Both the position numbers and the translations under genes were made by a program. Positions 1 through 5,133 of a stretch of 5,133 nt of DNA are shown here, in pieces. The number at the start of each line of letters is the position of its first letter. Position 1 is the stretch's first letter. The notes under the pieces were generated by a model. That model was given only the letters and a program-made list of their open reading frames with translations, was not told where the DNA came from and ran no database searches. Origin of the DNA: Candidatus Bathyarchaeota archaeon (GTDB lineage Archaea > Thermoproteota > Bathyarchaeia > Bathyarchaeales > DTEX01); the NCBI GenBank assembly GCA_021158305.1, contig JAGGUU010000134.1, forward strand, positions 1 through 5,133. Direction: 5' to 3'.

Positions 1-343
1 ATGGATGTTGAGGTTGTTGTAGGTCTTGGGAGAACGGCTACATAGGCGCAGCTTTCAGAGGCTAAAGGGTTGTATAGATTTCTAGGTCGTGATGATTAGG
101 CTCGGACAGTATAGCGGAAGAAAGAGCGTTGGGGCAGCGTACTCGTCATTTAAATGCGTATTCAAGGAGTTCCGCATGGTGAAGAAGATCATAAGATAAT
201 TCGCAATGAAAGATTCTTACAGTTTTATTACCTACGGGATGAGCATATTGCAGATAGATGCAAAACAAACTAGTCCACAAAAGCAATAATAATTCCTTTT
301 TAGTTTTCTTCTAATTCTTCACATTTGATGAGAGTTTAGAGAA
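1..343. other. Region without a supportable gene
   Basis: All six frames are broken by frequent stops. The longest plus-strand pieces are a 14-codon frame open from base 1 to the TAG at 43-45 (possibly the tail of a gene from outside), a 35-residue frame at 92-199 and a 39-residue frame at 154-273. None has a convincing ribosome site or a recognisable motif. No tRNA T-loop signature or complete C/D box set is visible. A T-rich stretch at 294-311 on the plus strand could end a transcript arriving from the left. The stretch may be a decayed gene or plain intergenic DNA. Confidence 0.6.
261..292 (-). terminator. Weak T-rich terminator candidate downstream of the AAA-Lon gene
   Basis: On the minus strand, 51-83 bases past the stop codon, there are clustered T-runs (ATTATTATTG, CTTTTG, GTTTGTTTTG). 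These suit archaeal T-tract termination of the operon, but the runs are short and interrupted, so confidence is low. Confidence 0.3.
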
Positions 344-3058
344 TCATAATGTTTGTTCTGGAAAACTCTTCTTAAGACTCTTCATTAGCTCTTCTTGAGA
401 AGAGAAGCCTATAAGCGCTTCTACGGCTGCTTCCATAAATGTTTGAACCGGAATGATCTGAATCTTCTTCTCGGATAGCATCTTCTCTGTATCAAAATTT
501 CTGAGTCTTTCATAATTATATCTTGGTATAATCAGCTTTCTGGCATATCTATCAGACAAAGCAGCTTCTATCTTGCCCATTCCTCTATAGTCGAGTCCTC
601 CAACAGGCCACACCTCTCCTCTCGCGGTTATGGCGCCTGTCATCACAACGGTCGGATCGACCTCGACGTTTAGAAAGGCTGAAAGCATAGCGACAGCTAT
701 TGCTAAACCAGCTGAGGGTCCTGAAACTGGAGGTCTAGTGATGCCGGACGCGAGCATCTGCTTCTCCATGCCCTTAGCCGGGGTTACTATCTCAACATAG
801 ACATCGTAATCCTTAAACTTCCAGTTCGCCATAGAGTTTATGTGTATAAAAGCATCCTGTGCGCTTGCCAAGATGCTTTCTCCGGCCTCGCTACCTACAA
901 CTTGAATCCTGCCATTTCCCTTCGGGTTTACTATTACCTCAATAACTCCGACTAATCCTCCGAGCTCTCCACGTTCGCCAAGCGCGATTAATCCATAGCT
1001 CTTTCCGATCTCCGGCTTCTGTATCCTGACAGTCTGTTGGATCATCCTCTGTGCTTCCTCAACCGTTTCATCAAAGGTTCTCTCTAGAGCCTTCTCGAAA
1101 TGGTACAGCTTAAGAGGATAATTGGTTGGATCTACCTTTCTCATCTTTTCCACCAAGTTTGGATCGTCTCTGTCGATTCCTAGATTCTCGAAGAGCCTCT
1201 CCAGATCTTCCTTAAATAACTTCTCTATTTCTCGAGTCTTCTCCTCCCCGTATTTCATAGCCTCCAAAAATTTACGACAAGCCTCAAGCTCCTTTGTTCT
1301 AAGTCTATTCGCGTCATCGATAGCATTCGCCATCTTCCTAGGGCTCAAAATCTTCTTTTCGAATACTCTAAGCACATCTTCAGGGGTTATGCTCTTGTCT
1401 AGGGCATCCTTGTATCTCCGAAGATGAATCATTAGAATCTCCAATTTCTCAGTCTTATCTTTGGGATAAGTGAATCTAAAATGACGTGTGAAACGTTCAA
1501 GAAGGGCCTCATCTAATATCTCAAATCTATTCGTTGCTCCTATAACGACAACATTTGTTAAAGGCGTGAAGCCGTCCATTTCAGTCAGCAACTGAGAGAC
1601 AACTCTGTCAACGACGGGATCATGCGTTCCCCTCTTAGGGGCTATAGAATCTATCTCATCAAAGAAAATAATGGCTGGAGCGTTTCTCCGAGCATCTGCA
1701 AATATATCCCTTATCGTCTTCTCCGGATCGCCGTATCTGCCTTGGAGTATTGAAGGGCCATCAATATTATAGAACCAGACATCATTCTCTCCGGCGATGG
1801 CCTTAGCTAGCAATGTTTTCCCAGTTCCTGGCGGACCATAGAATATGAAACCTTTAGGCGGCAAATATCCTGCCTTAACCGCCAAGTCCGCATCGAGAGC
1901 CAGCGATATCTCCTTGATTACTTCTTCCTTTATTCCATGCAGACCTCCGACGTCACTATATCTCTCTCTTGGGGCTATTCTGTTTATTGCTCTCCGAGCA
2001 GCCTCCGTCTTTTCTTGGGAGATATATGCTTTAAGCTTGCGAGCAGCTGCTCTGAAATCGTCAAGTGTAACAGTCTTTCCAAGATTAACTTCGATGGCTT
2101 TTCTCCGAAGTTTGTGAATTAAACTCTCCTGTAGCGGCTTATACTTCTCATTCATTATTATGTTGAAGGCGTTTACCACGTCCGCTGGTGTTAGGCGAGT
2201 ATTCCCTACGGCACGAAGGGAATCCTCAAGGGTTTCTATGATCTCTACTGGCTTAAGATTTATTCCGTATTTTCTGCATTGTCTCTTGGCTATTTCTAAG
2301 AGCATATTTCTATTCGTGCTTGCGTCTAGATCTATTGTGCCAACTATTCCTCGTCTCCGTAAAGTCTCGGTAATTGTCTCATACTCGTTCGTTGCTATTA
2401 AGAGGATGCATCGATAATTCTTCTTCTGCAGCTCGTCGATCTTTTCTAAGAAGACTGTCTGAACTCTTTTCTCCTCCATTCCAACCTCAGATGTTGAGGA
2501 GAATCTACTTCCGAAAGCTTGGAATTCGTCAATCAGAATTATGCTGGGTCTCTGGAAGGCTTCTTGAAAGAATAAACCGAGCTGCTGGGCGCTCTTGCCA
2601 TACCACATAGTGTAGACATCTTCCGGTTTTAGGGAAGCGTATTTCACGATCATACCGTACTTTAATCCTTCTTCGAAGATTTCTCTTTGGCAGATTTCAG
2701 CGAAGAAAGTCTTACCGCTTCCGGAACTTCCTTTCAGAATGAAGATTTTAGGCGGGGGGACAGGACAAGCTTTCCGAATCTCTGGATCCCGAAATATATG
2801 ATAATGAGCACTTATTAAGACCTTATTCAGTTCCTCTTCTCTGCCAACAAGATCCTTTCTACTCACATTTGGGAAATCCATCCTTTTCCGAATCTTCCTA
2901 GCTCTCTTCTCAGCTTCCTTTCTCCTCTTCTCTGGAGGTTTCTGGAGAAACCTCCATAATCTATACTGCCAAGAAGTAAGGTAGAGTAAGGGTGAAAAGA
3001 TTTTTCTGAGGGTCTCCCGCTTATACCACCATTGATCTGAAAATTCATCTTCGTCCAT
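344..3058 (-). CDS. Tandem AAA+ ATPase fused to a Lon-type (S16) serine protease
   Basis: Predicted ATP-dependent protease of 904 residues. AAA module 1 (about 68-345): Walker A GSSGSGKT at 110-117, pore loop MWYG at 151-154, Walker B ILIDE at 174-178, sensor-1 Asn 224 and an Arg triplet at 234-236. AAA module 2 (about 365-665) opens with the CDC48-like DVGGL at 369-373, then Walker A GPPGTGKT at 408-415, pore-loop Tyr 442, Walker B IIFFDE at 463-468 and sensor-1 Asn 510. Both modules therefore look able to hydrolyse ATP. The C-terminal domain (about 690-880) is Lon-like: the nucleophile is Ser782 in GPSAG and the partner is probably Lys829 in GKIEAA. Residues 1-60 hold an aromatic stretch and a basic helix; no Lon N-domain or CDC48 N-domain is seen, and there is no clear membrane helix. 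Inferred role: an unfoldase-protease, possibly at the membrane because its upstream operon partner is a membrane protein. The start is supported by a strong ribosome site immediately upstream. The domain calls are firm; substrate and location are unknown. Confidence 0.95.
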   Translation of the reverse strand: MDEDEFSDQWWYKRETLRKIFSPLLYLTSWQYRLWRFLQKPPEKRRKEAEKRARKIRKRMDFPNVSRKDLVGREEELNKVLISAHYHIFRDPEIRKACPVPPPKIFILKGSSGSGKTFFAEICQREIFEEGLKYGMIVKYASLKPEDVYTMWYGKSAQQLGLFFQEAFQRPSIILIDEFQAFGSRFSSTSEVGMEEKRVQTVFLEKIDELQKKNYRCILLIATNEYETITETLRRRGIVGTIDLDASTNRNMLLEIAKRQCRKYGINLKPVEIIETLEDSLRAVGNTRLTPADVVNAFNIIMNEKYKPLQESLIHKLRRKAIEVNLGKTVTLDDFRAAARKLKAYISQEKTEAARRAINRIAPRERYSDVGGLHGIKEEVIKEISLALDADLAVKAGYLPPKGFIFYGPPGTGKTLLAKAIAGENDVWFYNIDGPSILQGRYGDPEKTIRDIFADARRNAPAIIFFDEIDSIAPKRGTHDPVVDRVVSQLLTEMDGFTPLTNVVVIGATNRFEILDEALLERFTRHFRFTYPKDKTEKLEILMIHLRRYKDALDKSITPEDVLRVFEKKILSPRKMANAIDDANRLRTKELEACRKFLEAMKYGEEKTREIEKLFKEDLERLFENLGIDRDDPNLVEKMRKVDPTNYPLKLYHFEKALERTFDETVEEAQRMIQQTVRIQKPEIGKSYGLIALGERGELGGLVGVIEVIVNPKGNGRIQVVGSEAGESILASAQDAFIHINSMANWKFKDYDVYVEIVTPAKGMEKQMLASGITRPPVSGPSAGLAIAVAMLSAFLNVEVDPTVVMTGAITARGEVWPVGGLDYRGMGKIEAALSDRYARKLIIPRYNYERLRNFDTEKMLSEKKIQIIPVQTFMEAAVEALIGFSSQEELMKSLKKSFPEQTL

Positions 3059-3811
3059 TTATCCTCCCTCCAAGGCGGCAGACGTAACGAAAAGGTATAT
3101 CTGATAAGCAAGGTATATGCTTATCAACATCACAATTCCCACTATCACCCATCTGACATTAGAGACTGACTCCTTTCTACTCTTAAAGTATGTGTCGATA
3201 AAAGCGAAGCTGTTTATATAGAATATTAAAATCCATGTTGCCAGTAGAAGGGCCATGTTTACTGGAGTTGGAAGGGTGATGGAGGGAATAAGTGAACGGC
3301 TAGTCGGGTTATGGCTCTTCAGAGTGATGATTATCGTCCAGTTTCCTGGGTGACGTGAGAAATGTGCATGTTCGATGAATGTTCCTCGGATAAGCAGATT
3401 TCTCCCCCAGTACTCTTCATAAAACCTAATATTTCGGGTATAAACGCCTAGTGTGTAATTCCAAGGCTTACTACTACTAAGTCTGATAGTTAACTTATAA
3501 GTTCCATAAGTATTTAGCTGGACTGTGACAACGGAAATTACGCCTGAACGGGTTATATAGTTTGTTGAAATTGATAAATCGAATGAGCCGCCGCGATTTA
3601 AAGGCTGACACTCCGCGGACAGATTCTCCATTCTTGAAGTTATAAAAACTGCGAATACGTCCCTTTCAAGAATATCTAGATTATTTACTGGATTATCCAC
3701 ATTCATGTATTCATTTTCGCCTATGTATGCCTCGGCAAGGGAAGCGTGAAGTATGAAAGTCACTAATATTACCATATGGAAAAATCTTTGAAGAGAGAAG
3801 CCTCTGGGCAT
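3059..3811 (-). CDS. Secretory-signal membrane protein with beta-rich ectodomain and two C-terminal helices, unknown function
   Basis: I do not recognise the family of this 250-residue protein. Residues 1-28 look like a signal peptide: Arg3 and Arg9, a hydrophobic core at 10-25 and a plausible cleavage site after AEA at 26-28. Residues 29-183 form a polar, beta-rich ectodomain with three Asn-X-Ser/Thr sequons (Asn63, Asn118, Asn157), which fits an exported and possibly glycosylated archaeal domain, and a single Cys (68). Two hydrophobic helices follow, at about 184-205 and 221-247, joined by a short basic loop (Lys210, Arg212, Lys213, Arg220). This predicts the loop in the cytoplasm and the C-terminus outside. 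The ATG used is the first possible one, because an in-frame TGA lies three codons upstream; no good Shine-Dalgarno site precedes it. Its stop codon abuts the start of the AAA-Lon gene, so the two are almost certainly co-transcribed. It could be an anchor, adaptor or regulator for that protease, but this is inferred only from the operon. Confidence 0.85.
   Translation of the reverse strand: MPRGFSLQRFFHMVILVTFILHASLAEAYIGENEYMNVDNPVNNLDILERDVFAVFITSRMENLSAECQPLNRGGSFDLSISTNYITRSGVISVVTVQLNTYGTYKLTIRLSSSKPWNYTLGVYTRNIRFYEEYWGRNLLIRGTFIEHAHFSRHPGNWTIIITLKSHNPTSRSLIPSITLPTPVNMALLLATWILIFYINSFAFIDTYFKSRKESVSNVRWVIVGIVMLISIYLAYQIYLFVTSAALEGG
3062..3072 (-). promoter_or_regulatory. Strong Shine-Dalgarno site for the AAA-Lon gene, inside the end of the upstream gene
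   Basis: Read on the minus strand, the sequence is TGGAGGGAGGATAAATG. The GGAGGGAGG run matches the archaeal anti-Shine-Dalgarno end of 16S rRNA. It also encodes the last residues (Leu-Glu-Gly-Gly) of the upstream membrane protein. The TAA stop is followed directly by the ATG start, an arrangement expected to give translational coupling and matched output of the two proteins. It settles the start of the 904-residue protein. Confidence 0.8.
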
Positions 3812-3838
3812 CTTTATTCATCAAACGATATTTTTCAT

Positions 3839-3846
3839 TATTATAA
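3839..3846 (-). promoter_or_regulatory. Candidate TATA box for the membrane protein / AAA-Lon operon
   Basis: The minus strand reads TTATAATA here, centred about 31 bases upstream of the ATG at 3811. Archaeal transcription usually starts about 25 bases downstream of the TATA centre, which would put the start only a few bases before the ATG. A nearly leaderless message would fit the absence of a Shine-Dalgarno site at this gene. The upstream BRE position is not clearly purine-rich, and other AT-rich octamers lie nearby, so the call is tentative. Confidence 0.35.
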
Positions 3847-3871
3847 TGCACGGAACTTTTCAATAAAGATT

Positions 3872-3889
3872 TCTAAAATTCCTTTTAGA
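3872..3889. repeat. Perfect 7-4-7 inverted repeat, candidate operator
   Basis: TCTAAAA (3872-3878) and TTTTAGA (3883-3889) are exact reverse complements separated by TTCC. The repeat lies in the divergent intergenic region, 61-78 bases upstream of the membrane-protein start and just upstream of its candidate TATA box. That placement suits a dimeric regulator's binding site. The arms are AT-rich, so chance occurrence is possible. Confidence 0.45.
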
Positions 3890-3925
3890 TGCAAAAACGC
3901 CATATTCCTCTTAAGGCTGAGCGGA

Positions 3926-3954
3926 GCAAGTATTAGACTTGCCGCGAATACTTG
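3926..3954. repeat. Nested inverted repeats upstream of the M55 peptidase gene
   Basis: Two alternative pairings share the same bases. CAAGTATT (3927-3934) is exactly complementary to AATACTTG (3947-3954) across 12 bases. GCAAG (3926-3930) is exactly complementary to CTTGC (3938-3942) across 7 bases, and this second stem can be extended by GCG (3921-3923) pairing with CGC (3943-3945) past a two-base bulge. The block lies just upstream of the candidate TATA box at 3970-3976. If that box is used, the block is not transcribed with the peptidase gene and is better read as operator DNA than as an RNA switch. Confidence 0.45.
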
Positions 3955-3969
3955 AAATAAAATTCTATC

Positions 3970-3976
3970 AATATAT
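3970..3976 (+). promoter_or_regulatory. Candidate TATA box for the M55 peptidase gene
   Basis: AATATAT is centred about 41 bases upstream of the ATG at 4014. A transcription start about 25 bases downstream, near 3998, would leave a short leader of 16-19 bases that still contains the GGTGA ribosome site. The spacing is consistent, but the match is a simple AT-rich motif. Confidence 0.4.
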
Positions 3977-4005
3977 CTAACGAGAATAAAGCAGGATCTA
4001 TTAAT

Positions 4006-4010
4006 GGTGA
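4006..4010 (+). promoter_or_regulatory. Shine-Dalgarno site GGTGA for the M55 peptidase gene
   Basis: GGTGA is complementary to the archaeal 16S anti-Shine-Dalgarno (UCACC). It is 3 bases from the ATG at 4014 and 6 bases from the tandem ATG at 4017. The second spacing is more usual, so translation may begin at 4017, giving an N-terminus starting Met-Lys-Ile as in DppA-family proteins. Confidence 0.65.
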
Positions 4011-4013
4011 GAA

Positions 4014-4796
4014 ATGATGAAGATATTGATTATGACGGATCTTGAAGGCGTCTGCGGAGTTTATAGGTTTGAACAGACAAGAGAGTATGGAACTCCAGCT
4101 AACTTGGAAGCGAGGCGGTTGCTTATGGGCGAAATTAACGCTGCTGTTCGAGGTGCCTTTGACGGAGGAGCTACGCGCGTGGTTGTCTGGGACGGTCATG
4201 ACGGTTCGAAGAGTTTTCTCCTTGAGGAACTTGATGAGCGAGCTGAAGTTGTAATGGGGATCTTCAGCTCATGGGATTTAGTTTTAAGTCAAGGATTCGA
4301 TGGCGCTTTTCTTTTGGGATATCACTCAAAAAGTCACACTCCGCGCGGGCTACTCTGTCACACTCAGAATAGTTTAACATGGGATAATTATTGGATAAAT
4401 GATAGACTTGCTGGCGAGATATATCAGGAGGCGATATTGCTTGGCGCCTACGACATTCCAGTGCTTATGGTTACGGGCGACGATAAAGCAGTTAAGGAAG
4501 CGAGAGAGTTTTTAGGAGATGACATAGTCACCGTTCAGGTTAAGATAGGCTTGGCTAGAGAGGCGGCGATAATGTATTCTCCTAAGAAGGCGCGCGCCAT
4601 GATATATGAGGGCGCTAAGGAGGCTATGAAGAAAATAGGTAAAATAAAGCCTTGCAAGCCGAAGTTCCCCTTGAAAGTCAGATGGCAATTTAAGGATAGT
4701 GGAATCGTTGATAGATACCGGGGAGACGCGAAACGAATAGACGCTACGACGCTTGAAAAGGTAGTGGAAAAACCGGAGGATATCTTTTATCCATAA
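4014..4796 (+). CDS. DppA-family zinc aminopeptidase (peptidase family M55)
   Basis: A 260-residue protein (259 if the second ATG is used) that matches the D-aminopeptidase DppA family along its whole length. The expected zinc ligands are present: Asp9 and Glu11 in TDLEG, His62 in WDGH, His104 in LGYH and Glu135 in AGE. The catalytic His116 sits in LLCHT. The family signatures YWINDR (near 126-131) and PVLMVTGDDKA (149-159) are also clear. Bacillus subtilis DppA is a decameric, self-compartmentalising enzyme of about 274 residues that releases N-terminal D-amino acids from short peptides such as D-Ala-D-Ala. Archaea lack D-Ala peptidoglycan, so the substrate here is more likely general short peptides (inference). 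There is no signal peptide, so it is cytoplasmic. No dipeptide transporter genes flank it, unlike the Bacillus dpp operon. It is transcribed divergently from the membrane protein / AAA-Lon operon and convergently to the next gene. Family call firm; substrate uncertain. Confidence 0.93.
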   Translation: MMKILIMTDLEGVCGVYRFEQTREYGTPANLEARRLLMGEINAAVRGAFDGGATRVVVWDGHDGSKSFLLEELDERAEVVMGIFSSWDLVLSQGFDGAFLLGYHSKSHTPRGLLCHTQNSLTWDNYWINDRLAGEIYQEAILLGAYDIPVLMVTGDDKAVKEAREFLGDDIVTVQVKIGLAREAAIMYSPKKARAMIYEGAKEAMKKIGKIKPCKPKFPLKVRWQFKDSGIVDRYRGDAKRIDATTLEKVVEKPEDIFYP

Positions 4797-4797
4797 A

Positions 4798-4815
4798 CCT
4801 TCTTTTCTCCTTTTA
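4798..4815 (+). terminator. Pyrimidine/T-rich terminator candidate after the M55 peptidase gene
   Basis: The stretch right after the stop codon reads CCTTCTTTTCTCCTTTTA on the coding strand. Archaeal RNA polymerase terminates at T-rich coding-strand tracts without needing a hairpin. The position, just downstream of the gene and before a convergent gene, fits. Confidence 0.4.
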
Positions 4816-4860
4816 TGAGATATATTCCAATCAAGCCCATCAGATCAAACGTAACGATCG

Positions 4861-4900
4861 AAGCCTAATCGCAACGTTTTTACCTTGGCACATTAGGCTT
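4861..4900 (-). repeat. 9-bp perfect inverted repeat spanning the end of the small membrane-protein gene
   Basis: AAGCCTAAT (4861-4869) is the exact reverse complement of ATTAGGCTT (4892-4900), with a 22-base spacer. The right arm codes for Lys-Pro-Asn near the C-terminus of the minus-strand gene, and the stop codon lies in the spacer. As RNA it could form a stem at the 3' end of that message. No T-run follows it on the minus strand, so it is not a bacterial-style terminator. It may help 3'-end formation or be chance. Confidence 0.4.
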
Positions 4901-5133
4901 TAGCTTATACCTATGCATCCTTTTTAAGAGCTGTATGGTTCTGGTCAATAAGCCCAGCGTTCCCGCGGAAGAGACTATTACGCCCCATGCCTCAAACGCG
5001 AATATAACTGATTCTAGACCGATTTTTGGAGTAGTGCCTCCCAAGGCATAGGCATGGGTATAATAACGCCAAACAAAAAACACCATCATAACTGAGAAGA
5101 AGATAAGCATCAAACAGTTTTTAATGAAAATCC
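4880..5133 (-). CDS. Small membrane protein, two predicted helices, probably 5'-truncated by the window edge
   Basis: No family recognised. The frame ends in TAA at 4882-4880 and stays open to the right edge. Inside the window the first ATG is at 5110 (76 residues), with a TTG at 5113, but neither has a Shine-Dalgarno site. Starting at 5110 would also clip the first hydrophobic helix, because the residues upstream (Ile-Phe-Ile-Lys-Asn-Cys) continue it. The true start therefore probably lies outside. Counting from the TTG, hydrophobic segments lie at about 3-17 and 32-57; the second contains two Glu residues. A basic C-terminal tail (KRMHRYKLK, 64-72) follows and should be cytoplasmic. The gene converges on the M55 peptidase gene with an 83-base gap. 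The hydrophobic pattern and basic tail make it a plausible real gene, but its short length leaves doubt. Confidence 0.6.
   Translation of the reverse strand, partial: IFIKNCLMLIFFSVMMVFFVWRYYTHAYALGGTTPKIGLESVIFAFEAWGVIVSSAGTLGLLTRTIQLLKRMHRYKLKPNVPR

Noticed and set aside
89..95. GTGATGA matching the C box of archaeal C/D guide RNAs
   Set aside because: No CTGA D or D' box follows at the required spacing, so a single 7-base match is not enough.
147..156. Palindrome CATTTAAATG resembling a TATA element
   Set aside because: No gene start follows at a suitable distance, and a 10-base AT-rich palindrome is readily expected by chance.
1122..1427. A 101-codon plus-strand frame inside the AAA-Lon gene
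   Set aside because: It lies wholly antisense to the conserved lid region of the second AAA module; its Ser/Phe/Leu-rich composition is what the complement of a Glu/Lys-rich helix gives.
1845..2610. Several 60-90-codon plus-strand frames
   Set aside because: All are antisense to well-conserved AAA coding sequence, with no domain of their own.
2980..3001. Possible transmembrane helix in the N-terminus of the AAA-Lon protein (residues 20-27)
   Set aside because: The hydrophobic run is short and broken by Gln, Arg and Lys; a peripheral or partner-binding segment is more likely than a true membrane helix.
2863..3111. An 82-codon minus-strand frame across the operon junction
   Set aside because: It overlaps both real genes in another frame and has no independent support.
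3933..4199. An 88-codon minus-strand frame
   Set aside because: It is antisense to the start of the M55 peptidase, including its first metal ligands, and shows no domain.
1..5133. CRISPR arrays, insertion sequences, tRNA or rRNA genes
   Set aside because: No regularly spaced direct repeats, no transposase motifs and no tRNA or rRNA signatures were seen on either strand.

Overview
This 5.1-kb window looks archaeal. The reasons are the gene families present (a CDC48/p97-type AAA ATPase fused to a Lon-type protease, and a stand-alone M55 aminopeptidase), the frequent AGA/AGG and ATA codons, Shine-Dalgarno sites of the GGAGG/GGTGA type, and AT-rich TATA-like boxes upstream of the divergent gene starts. 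A TACK-type lineage such as Bathyarchaeia is a reasonable guess, but nothing here fixes the taxonomy.

Layout: 1-343 holds no gene I can support. 344-3811 is a two-gene minus-strand operon. Its first gene (3059-3811) encodes a signal-peptide-bearing membrane protein of unknown function with a beta-rich ectodomain and two C-terminal membrane helices. Its second gene (344-3058) starts on the base after the first gene's stop codon (TAAATG) and encodes a 904-residue protein with two AAA+ ATPase modules followed by a Lon-type Ser/Lys protease domain. 3812-4013 is a divergent intergenic region with two clean inverted repeats and candidate promoters for both directions. 4014-4796 (plus) is a DppA-family (peptidase family M55) zinc aminopeptidase with the full set of metal ligands. 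4880 to the right edge (minus) is the 3' part, or all, of a small two-helix membrane protein.

How the genes may work together: the operon suggests a membrane-associated, ATP-driven protease. The first protein may be its membrane partner or substrate adaptor, and the second supplies unfolding and peptide cleavage. Short peptides from such a protease would need peptidases like the neighbouring M55 enzyme, but that link is only positional. The most notable feature is the fusion of a tandem classical AAA unfoldase to a Lon protease domain. That domain has a four-residue insertion just before its catalytic lysine, and the protein has no recognisable Lon N-domain or CDC48 N-domain.
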